A stretch of 64,000 bases of DNA, from contig CAWFXW010000027.1 of the NCBI GenBank assembly GCA_963819785.1, positions 1 through 64,000 of the forward strand, read 5' to 3'. Every line of letters starts with the position of its first letter. Positions within the stretch are counted from its first letter, which is position 1. The notes beneath the pieces were generated by a model. That model searched no databases. It was given only the letters and a program-made list of their open reading frames with translations, and had not been told where the DNA came from. This document shows positions 8,309 to 17,253 of this stretch, piece after piece. The stretch comes from Palsa-504 sp963819785 (lineage in GTDB: Bacteria; Actinomycetota; Actinomycetes; Streptosporangiales; Streptosporangiaceae). The position numbers and the translations under genes are program-made.

Positions 8309-9216
8309 GAGAACGAGCCGGCGATCCCGGCGGGCTCGCCGGACCGGACCTGCGGCTGGGTGATGGGACGGGTGGTCGGGCCGAGCCACATGTCGATCGA
8401 GCCGGGTTCGGCCGGGTCGAACGTGCGGGGAACCCAGCTGGCCTCGTCCTCGATCCGGCGCACGCCGAAGGAGTACTCGTAGGTGAACCCCTCCGGGCCC
8501 AGGAAGTAGACGAAGACCGCGGTGGACTGCGGGTGGCGGCCCGGGCCCATCTCGATCTCCACGTTGTGCTCCTGCAGGAAGTGCCAGTTCCTGAACAGGT
8601 CGTCGATGGTGGCCACCTGGAAGTTCATATGGCACAGGCCGGGTTCGTCGCCGCGGAAGACGGCGAGCTTGTGGTGCACGGGATCGATGCGCATGAGGCA
8701 GGCGGCGTCGCCGATCCAGTCCGACACCCGGGCGTTGAAGCGCGTGCTCCAGAACCGGTAGGCCTCGTGCACGTCCGGCGCGTCCAGGCACAGGTGGCCG
8801 AACTCGGTGATCCCGGCCGCGCGGCTGAACGCCACCGGGCGGGCCACCGTTTCCTGCTGGCTGACCAGCTCGATCCGGTTGCCGAACGGGTCGTCGAAGG
8901 CGATGAACTCGCGGACCCGCCGGGACCGGGCTTCGGCGGCCGAGCCGCGGTGGACGGCCGTCCCGGCCCGCTCGAGTTCGGTCTCCGCAGCCTCGAGCGC
9001 GTCGGAGTCGGCCACGGTGAAGCCGGAGGCGATCACCCCGGACGGACCCTCGATCAGCGCCAGGCAGTGGTGGCGGTGATCGGCGCGCAGGTGCGAGACT
9101 GTGGTGTCTTCGGGCGCGACCAGCTCCAGGCCGACGATCTCGGTCGCGAACCGGGTGGCGGCCGCCAGGTCGGCCGTCCCGGACCGGACGTAGGCGACGT
9201 CGGTGAGCGTGATCAT
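8305..9216 (-). CDS. Extradiol ring-cleavage dioxygenase, VOC fold
   Basis: 303 aa with two VOC modules. The C-terminal one holds the expected type I extradiol metal triad: His in EFGHLCLD, His in GLCHMNFQV and Glu in FTYEYSFG. The N-terminal module is degenerate, as in BphC-type enzymes. Such proteins use Fe(II) or Mn(II) to open catecholic rings. It is translationally coupled to both neighbours by 4-bp overlaps. Related proteins act on biphenyl, steroid or homoprotocatechuate-like catechols; the sequence does not decide which. Confidence 0.82.
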   Translation of the reverse strand: MITLTDVAYVRSGTADLAAATRFATEIVGLELVAPEDTTVSHLRADHRHHCLALIEGPSGVIASGFTVADSDALEAAETELERAGTAVHRGSAAEARSRRVREFIAFDDPFGNRIELVSQQETVARPVAFSRAAGITEFGHLCLDAPDVHEAYRFWSTRFNARVSDWIGDAACLMRIDPVHHKLAVFRGDEPGLCHMNFQVATIDDLFRNWHFLQEHNVEIEMGPGRHPQSTAVFVYFLGPEGFTYEYSFGVRRIEDEASWVPRTFDPAEPGSIDMWLGPTTRPITQPQVRSGEPAGIAGSFS

Positions 9217-9569
9217 GGGGCGTAGACGGGGGCGACGTCGATGTAGATCTGCCAGTCCTTCACCAGGTCGCCTTCGAAGATCAGGATGTCGGCGTTCGGC
9301 GTGGTGACCGTCTTGCCGTCCAGGCGGCGGTACTCCACCTCGATCTGGACGATGGTGGTGTCGCCGAAGTCCCAGGAGTTGAGGATGTGGTGGGTGAGGC
9401 CGCCGATGCTGGCCCAGAAGGCCCCCACGCCCTCCTTGACGGCCGCGTGCCCGATGGCGGGGTCGGCGTTGGCGAAGCGGAACCGCACGTCCGGCGTGAG
9501 GTAGGAGTTGAACTTGTCGGCGTCCATCGCGTCGATGGCGGCGAAGACGGGGGCTATGTCGCGGCTCAT
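9213..9569 (-). CDS. SnoaL/NTF2-like small protein
   Basis: 118 aa from the ATG at 9569, which overlaps the preceding stop by four bases. The sequence (FAAIDAMDADKFNSYLTPD, VRFRFANADP, later VKDWQIYID) fits the cone-shaped NTF2/SnoaL fold used by small isomerases, hydratases and ester-cyclising enzymes. No certain catalytic residue can be named. Position between two dioxygenases suggests it acts on a ring intermediate or protects one. Confidence 0.75.
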   Translation of the reverse strand: MSRDIAPVFAAIDAMDADKFNSYLTPDVRFRFANADPAIGHAAVKEGVGAFWASIGGLTHHILNSWDFGDTTIVQIEVEYRRLDGKTVTTPNADILIFEGDLVKDWQIYIDVAPVYAP

Positions 9570-10474
9570 TCTGCGCTCCTCGGTTCTTGGTTGTTCAGGA
9601 AGGTCTCGGGTGGCGGGGTGCCCCACAGGTGCGGCGGCACCTCCCAGTCGTTGGCCACCCAGCAGTCGTCGATCTGGTCGATATCGGAGAACCACTCGAT
9701 CCACGAACCCCACGGGTCGGGGTTGTAGTGGAAGAAGTTCGACCCGATGGTGTGCCGCCCCAGGCCCCAGCCCGCGCCGCGGCCCCGGGCGCGCATCCGG
9801 TCCGCGCCGATCGCGATGGCGTCGATGGACGGCACCTCGAAGCTGGCGTGGTGGAAGCCCGGGTGGCTGCTGGCGATGAAGCCGAACACGTGGTGATCAC
9901 CGGGCCCGGCGTTGAGGAACGTGACCCGGTCGTGGTGGATGGTGTCGCTGACCCGCAGGCCCAGGACCCGGGTGTAGAAGTCGGTCATCGGGCCGGGCTG
10001 GGCGGTGAACAGCAGGGAGTGACCCAGCCTGCGGGGCAGCACGTCCCTGGTGGCCTGCGTCCACTGGGCGACGTTGAGCCGTTGCTGGGTGGCGCCCATG
10101 TTGACCAGGACCTCGGCTACCGGCCGGGCCGGGGCCGGTGTGGTGTCGAGCAGTTGCACGGCGGTGCCGTCGGGGTCGCGTAGCCACAAGCCGTCCTCGG
10201 TGCCGCCGGACGGGGGCTCGGTGACCGGGGTGCCGGCCCGGTCCAGGGCCTCGCGGACGGCGTCCATGCTGCCCGGGCGCAGCGTGAACGTGACGTGGTG
10301 CAGCCGTTTGGCCGGAGCGCGGACCATGCGCACCTGCTCCTGGTCGCGGCCGGGGCAGCGGGCCACCAGCGAGCCGTCCTTCTCGCTGGTCTCCAGGCCG
10401 AAGTCCTGCAGGAAGCCCTCGGCGATGTCGAGGTCCGGGACTTCCAACGCGTAGTGGTGCAGCCCTGAAATCAC
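9566..10474 (-). CDS. Extradiol dioxygenase/VOC protein, first gene of operon
   Basis: 302 aa. The start is the GTG at 10474 (VISGLHHYALEV), preceded by GGGGAAGAG; the longer open frame begins inside the operator and is rejected. Two VOC modules. Candidate metal ligands are His in RRLGHSLLF, His in GFHHASFEV and Glu in GSWIEWFSD. It is thus a second extradiol-type enzyme in the same transcript as the one at 8305-9216. The pair may act in sequence, or one may be a 2,3-dihydroxy-type and the other a catechol dioxygenase. Likely repressed through the two operators just upstream. Confidence 0.82.
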   Translation of the reverse strand: MISGLHHYALEVPDLDIAEGFLQDFGLETSEKDGSLVARCPGRDQEQVRMVRAPAKRLHHVTFTLRPGSMDAVREALDRAGTPVTEPPSGGTEDGLWLRDPDGTAVQLLDTTPAPARPVAEVLVNMGATQQRLNVAQWTQATRDVLPRRLGHSLLFTAQPGPMTDFYTRVLGLRVSDTIHHDRVTFLNAGPGDHHVFGFIASSHPGFHHASFEVPSIDAIAIGADRMRARGRGAGWGLGRHTIGSNFFHYNPDPWGSWIEWFSDIDQIDDCWVANDWEVPPHLWGTPPPETFLNNQEPRSAE

Positions 10475-10495
10475 GGCTCTTCCCCTGTTCAGCAA

Positions 10496-10526
10496 AACTG
10501 CATACAGTTTAGACTGCATACAGTTT
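10496..10526. promoter_or_regulatory. Double GntR operator in divergent promoter
   Basis: Two palindromes 16 bp apart: AACTGCATACAGTTT at 10496-10510 and GACTGCATACAGTTT at 10512-10526. The first is the exact reverse complement of the site before the GntR gene. They lie 20-50 bases upstream of the dioxygenase start and 70-100 bases upstream of the divergent aldolase gene, so one repressor could control both directions. Confidence 0.75.
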
Positions 10527-10596
10527 AGCCACGGGTTTGGTTTGTTGTGAAGGGGAGAGTTGACGGTGATCGAGGCATCTGCGGGGTGGGCTCACG

Positions 10597-11367
10597 ATGG
10601 CCGAGGCGGATGTGAGAGGACCTGAGGTGTGTGACGACCTTGGGGTGGCGGTGGGTTCTGGGCTCCCGGAGGCGGAGACATCCGCCGGACGTACCGCGGT
10701 GGCCGAGGCGGCGAACGTGCTGGCCCGGCTGGGGCTGGTGACCGCGTACGGGCACGTATCGGCGCGGGCCGGGCCGGACATGCTGATCACGCCGGCCGCG
10801 GACCTGGCCGCGGTCACGGCGTCCCAGGTGATCGCGGTGCCGCTGACCGCCACTCCCCCGCTGCCCGCGGGCGTCCCGGCCGAGGCGTGGGCGCACCTGG
10901 CGCTGTACCGGGCGCGGCCGGACGCGGCCGCGATCGCCCGGGCCCAGCCGGTCGGCGCGTTCGCCGCGGCGGCCACCACCACGTCGCTGGTGCCGCTGCA
11001 CGGCCAGGCGGCCTGGCTCGGCGCGTCGATCCCGGTGCACGACAGCGCCCTGCTGCTGCGTTCGCCGGAACTCGCCGAACGCGCGGCGCGCACGCTGGCC
11101 GGCGGTGCGGCGCTGCTGCTGCGCGGGAACGGGGCGATCACGCTGGGCGCCACGCCGGGGCTCGCGGTGGCCCGGATGTGGATACTGGCGGCCGCGTGCG
11201 AGGTCTACCTGGCCGCGCGCGGGGCTTTGGGGTTCAGGGAGACGATGGGCACGGGGTTCGGCACGCCCTACTCGGTGACCCCGCTGACGGCGGACGAGAT
11301 CGCCTCATGGCGTGCTGTCGGCGACGAACTTCTGCCCCGGCTCTGGCAGCACCTGCGCCGCCGCTGA
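10597..11367 (+). CDS. Class II aldolase/adducin-like protein lacking zinc ligands
   Basis: 256 aa with the fold of class II aldolases: AYGHVSARAG near residue 50, a central segment and LLRGNGAITLG near residue 175. In the canonical enzyme the zinc histidines sit in HTHxPYATAFA and NHG. Here the equivalents are ARAQPVGAFA and GNG, so all three ligands seem to be replaced. The ATG at 10597 has only a weak ribosome site. The gene diverges from the dioxygenase operon across shared GntR operators, so it is probably in the same pathway, perhaps as a decarboxylase-like or regulatory member. Its 3' end overlaps the convergent membrane-protein gene by 63 bp. Confidence 0.72.
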   Translation: MAEADVRGPEVCDDLGVAVGSGLPEAETSAGRTAVAEAANVLARLGLVTAYGHVSARAGPDMLITPAADLAAVTASQVIAVPLTATPPLPAGVPAEAWAHLALYRARPDAAAIARAQPVGAFAAAATTTSLVPLHGQAAWLGASIPVHDSALLLRSPELAERAARTLAGGAALLLRGNGAITLGATPGLAVARMWILAAACEVYLAARGALGFRETMGTGFGTPYSVTPLTADEIASWRAVGDELLPRLWQHLRRR

Positions 11368-12585
11368 TCGCCTGGGCGTCGACGCGACCAAGGTAAGCGC
11401 CAGCACCGCGACGATCGGGGTCCACCAGACCCACGGGTTCCGCCACGAACCCTGGGCCAGGAACGTGAGCACGATGGCGGGCACGATGGCCGGGAGCAGC
11501 CGCAGCCAGTACGGCGAGGCGGCCACGAGCGCCACCGCCAGCGGCGGCCACACGTAGTACGACACCATGACCGGCTCGAACACCGTACGCAGGGCCAGGG
11601 TTACCGCGACCCACCACAGCAGCGCGGCCACGTCCGCGGGGCACCACACCCCGGCCAGCCGCGCCGTCCGCCACCGGCGCCAGGTGAGCGCGGCGCAGCC
11701 GCAGGCCACCACGATGGCCAGGGCCCGGGCGGGTCCGGCGGCGACCGACCCGTCGCTCATGTGCGGAGCCAGCGCGGTCAGGTAGATCCACGGCGTGGGG
11801 TGGTCGACGGTCGGCGAGTTGGGCTGGTTGGTGACCGCGTGGATGGTGGCCGTCCAGTTGGCCGCGGCCGCCGCGGCCAGCAGGACCGTCGCCGGAGTGG
11901 CGGCCCGGACCAGGAATCCGGGCAGGCGCCTCGGTTCGACCGCGGCGATGGCCACCAGCGGGAACGCGAGCAGCACGAGCGGCTGGACCGCGACGGCGCA
12001 TCCGGCCAGCCAGGCGGCGCGGTTGGGCCGGTCGTCGGATACGGCCAGCACCGCGTAGAGCAGGAGCCCGACCGCCACCGCGTCCTCGGGATGCCCCCAG
12101 CGCACCGACACGTTCCACAGCGCGGTCGCGCCCGCGGCGGCGAGCAGGAACCGCTTGAGCAGGTTCACCCCCATCCGGTGGGCGAGCGCGTCGGCCGCGA
12201 ACAGCGTCAGGGCCGACAAGATGGTCTCCAGCGGCCCGGCGACCAGCCATCCGGCCGGGTGGACGCCCTGCCGGCCGGCCTGGATCGGGATCCCGGCCAG
12301 GTCCATGATCGCGGCGACCGGGGCCAGGATCACGGCGGCACCCGGGAAGGTGACCAGGTTGGTCGGCGGGGTGTACAGGCCCGCCAGGTCCAGGTGGATG
12401 AAGCGCTGAGCCGCGACCAGGGTGGCCCACAGGTCATCTGGGACCGCCCAGGCCTGATCGCCGTAGTAGACCGGCCCCCAGATCGTGCCCGCCATCCCGA
12501 TGCAGATCACGCCCACGGTGGCGATCGCCGGAAGCACCCAGCGCAGCGGCCATCGGTCGGCGTCGGCCTCGCGGATGGCGGTCAT
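11305..12585 (-). CDS. Polytopic membrane protein, glycosyltransferase-87-like
   Basis: 426 aa with about ten to twelve hydrophobic helices. An acidic residue follows TM1 in GPVYYGDQAW, and WGHPEDAVAVGLLLYAV lies mid-protein. This layout resembles GT-C fold (GT87/mannosyltransferase-like) membrane proteins, but the motif evidence is thin. The start overlaps the response-regulator stop by ATGA, so it is the last gene of the HK-RR transcript. Function not assigned. Confidence 0.65.
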   Translation of the reverse strand: MTAIREADADRWPLRWVLPAIATVGVICIGMAGTIWGPVYYGDQAWAVPDDLWATLVAAQRFIHLDLAGLYTPPTNLVTFPGAAVILAPVAAIMDLAGIPIQAGRQGVHPAGWLVAGPLETILSALTLFAADALAHRMGVNLLKRFLLAAAGATALWNVSVRWGHPEDAVAVGLLLYAVLAVSDDRPNRAAWLAGCAVAVQPLVLLAFPLVAIAAVEPRRLPGFLVRAATPATVLLAAAAAANWTATIHAVTNQPNSPTVDHPTPWIYLTALAPHMSDGSVAAGPARALAIVVACGCAALTWRRWRTARLAGVWCPADVAALLWWVAVTLALRTVFEPVMVSYYVWPPLAVALVAASPYWLRLLPAIVPAIVLTFLAQGSWRNPWVWWTPIVAVLALTLVASTPRRSAAAQVLPEPGQKFVADSTP

Positions 12586-13281
12586 GCGGACCGCTCGCCG
12601 GTCCCGGGGACGACGAGCCCCGACTCGTACGCCAGGACCACGGCCTGCGTGCGGTCACGCAGGCCCAGCTTGCTCAGCACGCGGCTGACGTGCGTTTTCA
12701 CCGTCTCCTCGGTGACCACCAGGCGCCCGGCGATCTCGGTGTTGGACAGCCCGGCGGCGATGAGCCGCAGCACTTCGGTCTCCCGCGGGGTCAGCGCGGC
12801 GAGCGGCCCGCTGGCCTGGCCGGGATGTTTGAGCTCTTTGGGGTTTTTGGGACGAGGCCGCTGGGCGAACTCGCTGATGAGCCTCCTGGTTATCGCGGGC
12901 GCGAGCAGCGCCTCCCCGGCCGCGATTACCCGGACCGCGTTCGAACAGCCGCTCCGCGGTGACGTCCTTGAGCAGGAACCCGCTGGCGCCGGCCCGCAGC
13001 GCGTCATAGACGTACTCGTCGAGGTCGAACGTGGTCAGGACCAGGACCCGCGGCGCGGACCCCGCCGACGTCAGCCGCCTGGTGGCCTCGATGCCGTCCA
13101 TACCCGGCATCCGGACGTCCATGAGGACGACGTTGGGGTGCTGCTGCTGGCAGGTCAGGACGGCCTCGGCACCGTCGGCGGCGGTGCCGAGCACGGTGAA
13201 GTCAGGCTGCGTGCCCAGAATCGCGGCGAACCCGGTCCGCACCACCTCGTGGTCGTCGGCGACGACGATGCCGATGGTCAT
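12582..13281 (-). pseudogene. NarL/LuxR-type response regulator, frameshifted
   Basis: Frame 1 from the ATG at 13281 gives the receiver domain (IVVADDHEVVRTGF, phospho-acceptor in VVLMDVRMPGMDG, Lys in GFLLKDVTAERLFE). The rest, RVIAAGEALLAPAITRRLI and the LuxR HTH (LTPRETEVLRLIAAGLSNTE then VKTHVSRVLSKLGL), is in another frame. One extra C in GAACGCGGT near 12949 explains the switch: without it LFE-AVRVIAAGE is continuous. As it stands the protein has no DNA-binding domain. It may be a real mutation or a sequencing error. It overlaps the kinase gene by 4 bp and the membrane-protein gene by 4 bp. Confidence 0.82.
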
Positions 13282-14594
13282 GGTGCGTCTCCCGCTCCGT
13301 TCAGAAGGACATGGGCTTTGGCCGGCAGTTCGGCCTCGACACAGAAGCCGCCGCCGGCCGCCGCTCCGGTCCGCAGCGACCCGCCGGCCGCCGCCGCGCG
13401 CTCACGCATGCCGAGCAGGCCGTGTCCGGTGATCCGGTCGCCTGCCCCGGCGGCCGGTCCCGGCCCGTTGTCACGGACGCGCAGCCGCAGCACGTGGTCG
13501 GTATAGCACAGCTCCACGTCTACCGCCGAGCCCGGCGCGTGCCTGCGGGCGTTGGTCAGGGCCTCCTGCACGATCCGGTACGCGGCCAGTTCCACACCCG
13601 GATCCAGCCGGGTAACCGGGCCCGACACGATGAGCCTAGCGGTGCTGCCCGACGCCTCCCGCGCGTCGTCCACCAGGCTGCCGAGCTGCGGCAGACCGGG
13701 CTGGGGCTGCCGGTCCGCCGCCGGCCTTGGGGCAACCTCGGCTTCGGCGTCGTGGGGCGGTTTGCCGCGGGCCGCGGCATCCTCGCGGAGCACGCCGAGC
13801 AGCCGCCGCATTTCGGTCAGCCCGGCGCGGGCGGTATCGCCGATCGCGGCGAACCGCTGCGCTCCCGTCTCGGTCAGCCCGGGCGTGGTGAGCCGGGCGG
13901 TCTCCGCCTGCACTGCGATCATCGAGATGTGGTGCGCGACCACGTCGTGCAGCTCACGGGCGATGCGGGCCCGTTCGCCGCGGGCCAGATGCTCGGCCAG
14001 CACGCCCTCGGTCAGCTCACGGACGGCGGTGAAGGTGTGGCTCTCCTCGCGCGCCCTGCGCGTCATGCCGGCCAGCGCGGCGACCGGGATCGCCGAGGCC
14101 AGCAGCACGGCGAGCACCCGGGTATCGCCACCCGCCCCGGCCAGGCCGGACGCGGTTCCCGCGACCGGCGTCGGACGCGGAGCGGCCGCCAGCGCAATCG
14201 CGATGATCAGGAACGGCGCCGCGAGCGCGACGGCCAGGAACCGCTCGGTCCCGCCCGCCCCGCGGCGGGCCAGCCGGTAGGCGGCGACCAGCAGCGCGAC
14301 CGCACCCGCGACCGTCACCAGTTCGAACAAGATCAGCGACAGCACGCTCGCCACGCACACCGTCGCCGCCGCGGGAACGGGGCGGACCATGACGGCCGGC
14401 ACCGTCGCCAGCAGGCAGAACGCGCACATCAGCAGCGCATTCGTCACGCTTACCCCGACATGGGAGGCGGGACCGGCCGCCTGCCCGGCGCGCACGGTCG
14501 AGCCGGTGATCAGCCGGCTGGCGAGCTCGGTCAGCGAGGCCAGTCCGAGCAGCGCGCCGAGCGCGGCCTGGCCATAGGCTCGCGGCTCCTCCAT
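13278..14594 (-). CDS. NarL-type sensor histidine kinase
   Basis: 438 aa. About five to six TMs fill residues 1-190 without a clear extracellular sensor domain. The HisKA_3 dimerisation helix follows with RIARELHDVVAHHISMIAVQ, where the first His is the phosphorylation site. The HATPase domain has YRIVQEALTNARRHAPG (N box), RDNGPG (G1) and GHGLLGMRERA (G2). Its partner regulator is the frameshifted gene immediately downstream. It is divergent from an ABC-2 exporter at 14739, the arrangement seen in envelope-stress or peptide-detoxification modules. Confidence 0.92.
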   Translation of the reverse strand: MEEPRAYGQAALGALLGLASLTELASRLITGSTVRAGQAAGPASHVGVSVTNALLMCAFCLLATVPAVMVRPVPAAATVCVASVLSLILFELVTVAGAVALLVAAYRLARRGAGGTERFLAVALAAPFLIIAIALAAAPRPTPVAGTASGLAGAGGDTRVLAVLLASAIPVAALAGMTRRAREESHTFTAVRELTEGVLAEHLARGERARIARELHDVVAHHISMIAVQAETARLTTPGLTETGAQRFAAIGDTARAGLTEMRRLLGVLREDAAARGKPPHDAEAEVAPRPAADRQPQPGLPQLGSLVDDAREASGSTARLIVSGPVTRLDPGVELAAYRIVQEALTNARRHAPGSAVDVELCYTDHVLRLRVRDNGPGPAAGAGDRITGHGLLGMRERAAAAGGSLRTGAAAGGGFCVEAELPAKAHVLLNGAGDAP

Positions 14595-14738
14595 GCCCTC
14601 ATTCTCGCGGCTGGTCAGGGCGGGCGCATCGCTCGGGCCGGTGGTCTGGCCGTCCCCCGTGAGAGGTACTCAACCCGGTCAATGGACAGCACCACGGCGT
14701 GACGACCGCGGAGTGCTCCTTTCTCTAGCGTGGCGAGC

Positions 14739-15656
14739 ATGGAAGCGACTATCGAAGTAACCGGCCTGCGTAAGCGGTTCGGGTCCGTTCTGGCGCTGGA
14801 TGGCATGACGTTCATGGTGGTCCCCGGTCAGGTGACCGGTTTTGTCGGCCCGAACGGCGCGGGCAAATCCACCACGATGCGGGTCATTCTGGGCCTGGAT
14901 GCGGCCGACGCGGGCACCGCGCTCATCGGCGGCCAGCCCTACGCCAGCCTCCGCCACCCCCTTAGCTGCCTTGGGTCGCTGCTGGATGCGGGGGCGCTGC
15001 AGCCAAGCCGGTCCGCCCGCAACCATCTGCTGTGGCTGGCTTACTCGCAGGGCCTCGGCGCCCAACGGGTAGACCAGGTGCTGGACCTGGTCGGCCTCGG
15101 CGGCGCGGCGCGGCGCAAGGCCGGCGGGTACTCCCTGGGCATGCGGCAACGGCTGGGCATTGCCGCCGCGCTGCTCGGCGACCCGCCGGTGCTGATGTTC
15201 GACGAGCCATTCAACGGGATGGACCCCGAGGGCATCGTGTGGATGCGCGGATTCCTGCGTTCCTTGTCGGCTCAGGGCCGGGCGGTGCTGGTGTCCAGCC
15301 ATCTGATGAGCGAGCTCGAGGACACCGCCGATCACCTGGTGGTGGTCGGCCGCGGCCTGGTGATCGCGGACGCCAGCGTGGCGGAGCTGATCGCCACCGC
15401 TTCGGCCGACCGGGTGACCATCCGTACCTCGGCGCGCGATCAGGCCATGACCGTCCTGGCCCGGGCTGGGGCTGAGGTCGCGGCCACGGCTCCCGACCTG
15501 ATCACGGTCTCGTGCCTTTCTTCCGAACGGATCGTGGAGCTTCTAGCCGGGAATGGTGTCCCGTTCGCCGAGGTATCAGCGCACCGGGCCAGCCTGGAAG
15601 AGGCTTACATGGAACTGACCAGGGATGCGGCGGAGTTCCGGGCGGCGGCGTCATGA
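14739..15656 (+). CDS. ABC-2 exporter ATP-binding protein (copy 1)
   Basis: 305 aa from the ATG at 14739; a GTG nine bases earlier is possible. Walker A GPNGAGKSTTM, signature YSLGMRQRLGIAAAL and Walker B PPVLMFDEPFNGMDPEG are all intact. It is closely similar along its whole length to the ATPase at 48049-48981, so the exporter unit is duplicated. The stop overlaps the permease ATG by 4 bp. It lies divergent from the NarL-type kinase gene. Substrate unknown. Confidence 0.92.
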   Translation: MEATIEVTGLRKRFGSVLALDGMTFMVVPGQVTGFVGPNGAGKSTTMRVILGLDAADAGTALIGGQPYASLRHPLSCLGSLLDAGALQPSRSARNHLLWLAYSQGLGAQRVDQVLDLVGLGGAARRKAGGYSLGMRQRLGIAAALLGDPPVLMFDEPFNGMDPEGIVWMRGFLRSLSAQGRAVLVSSHLMSELEDTADHLVVVGRGLVIADASVAELIATASADRVTIRTSARDQAMTVLARAGAEVAATAPDLITVSCLSSERIVELLAGNGVPFAEVSAHRASLEEAYMELTRDAAEFRAAAS

Positions 15657-17253
15657 CCGCGCTGGCCCCTTACCGCTCCCCCAGGCCGGCGGGCAGCGAC
15701 GGGTTCGGCTCGCTGATCCGGGCGGAGTGGACGAAGTTCCGGACGGTGCGCGGCTGGGTCATCGGCCTGCTCGTCGGGCTGCTGCTCATCGTGGGGCTGG
15801 GCGTGCTCACCGGAGCGAACAGCGTGTGCAGCTTCCAGCGGGACAACAGCCCGTCGCAGGGCTGCCCCGCGCCGCCGACCGGGCCGGGCGGGGAGTGGGT
15901 GAGCGACAGCTTCTACTTCGTGCACCAAGGGCTGGGCACCAGCGGCAGCCTCACCACCCGGGTGACGTCGCTGACCGGCCTGTACGCTACCCACCCCGGG
16001 GTGTCCGCATCGGGCGGGATACTGGCCGGCATGAATCCGGGCGTGCAGCCGTGGGCCAAGGCGGGGATCATCGTCAAGGCCTCGACGACCCAGGGTTCGG
16101 CGTACGCGGCGATCATGGTCACCGGAAGCCACGGGGTGCGGATGCAGTGGGACTACGTCAACGACACGCCCGGCCTGGCCGGGCAGGTGAGCGCGGCGTC
16201 GCCGCGGTGGCTGCGGCTCACCAGGTCCGGTGACGTGATCCGCGGTTACGACTCCGCCGATGGCACGCACTGGACGCTGGTCGGCACCGTCACGCTGGCC
16301 GGGCTGCCCTCGACGACCACGGCCGGCCTGTTCGCCGCCACGCCGGGGTATTCGAAGAACTCCGCCTCGCTCGGCGGGGCGTCATCGACGGGCGGCCCCG
16401 CCCTGGCCACCGGCGCCTTCGACGACGTGAGCAGGCAGGGTGCCTGGCCCGCGGGCTCGGCGGCTCAGTGGACCGGCCAGGCCATCCAGGCGCCCGCTGA
16501 CAACGCCCTCCCGGCGTCGGTACTGGGGTACCGGGAGACCGCGGGCACGTTCACCGTGACCGGGTCGGGCGACATCGCTCCGGCGGACAGCAGCGCTGGT
16601 GGCAGCACCGTTGAGCAGACCCTCACCGGCACGTTCGTCGGGCTGATCGTGGTGGTAGTGGTCGGCGTCATGTTCGTGACCGCGGAGTACCGCCGAGGGC
16701 TGATCCGGATCACGTACGCCGCCAGCCCGCGGCGCGGCCGGGTGCTGGCCGCCAAGGCCGTCGTGCTGGCCGCGGTCACGTTCGCCGCCGGGCTGGTCGC
16801 GGTCGCGGTCACGGTCCCGCTCGCTGAGCATCTGCTGAAGGAGAACGGCAACCCGATCCTTCCGCTGTCCGCGCTGACGCAGGCGCGGATCGTGGTGGGC
16901 ACCGCCGCGCTGCTGGCCGTGGCCGCGGTGCTCGCCGTGGCCGTCGGCATGCTGCTGCGGCGCAGCGCGGGCGCGGTCACCGCGGTCATCGCGGCTATCG
17001 TGCTGCCGTATCTGCTGGCCATCCTGCCCGGTGTGCTGCCCACGGCCGGCGAGCGATGGCTGGCCCGCGTCACGCCCGCGGCCGGGTTCGCGATCCAGCA
17101 GAGCGTCCCCATCTATCCGCAGGTCGACGGGTCCTACCGGCTCGCCAACGGCTATTTCCCGCTGGCGCCGTGGGCCGGGTTCGCGGTGCTGTGCGCCTGG
17201 ACCGCGGCCGCGATCGCCCTGGCGGTGTTCATGCTGCGCCGGAGGGACGATGA
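15653..17253 (+). CDS. ABC-2 permease with beta-sandwich loop (copy 1), stop lost
   Basis: Starts at the ATG overlapping the ATPase stop. TM1 is near residues 30-50. An extracytoplasmic domain of about 170 residues follows (SFYFVHQGLGTSGSLTTRVT, WAKAGIIVKAS, MQWDY, ASPRWLRLTRSGD, SADGTHWTLVGTV). It resembles the concanavalin-like fold of DUF1349-type proteins. Five or so TMs occupy the remainder. The copy at 48978 ends RRRDA-stop with GCATGA; here the text is GACGATGAG, one base short. The frame therefore does not stop and continues to 18052. Without this deletion the stop would be at 17251-17253, overlapping the next start. Confidence 0.82.

Noticed and set aside
11761..13506. Long plus-strand open frame (581 codons) opposite the membrane protein and response regulator
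   Set aside because: Gly/Arg/Asp/Gln-rich composition with no motifs; it is the antisense shadow of real genes in GC-rich DNA.
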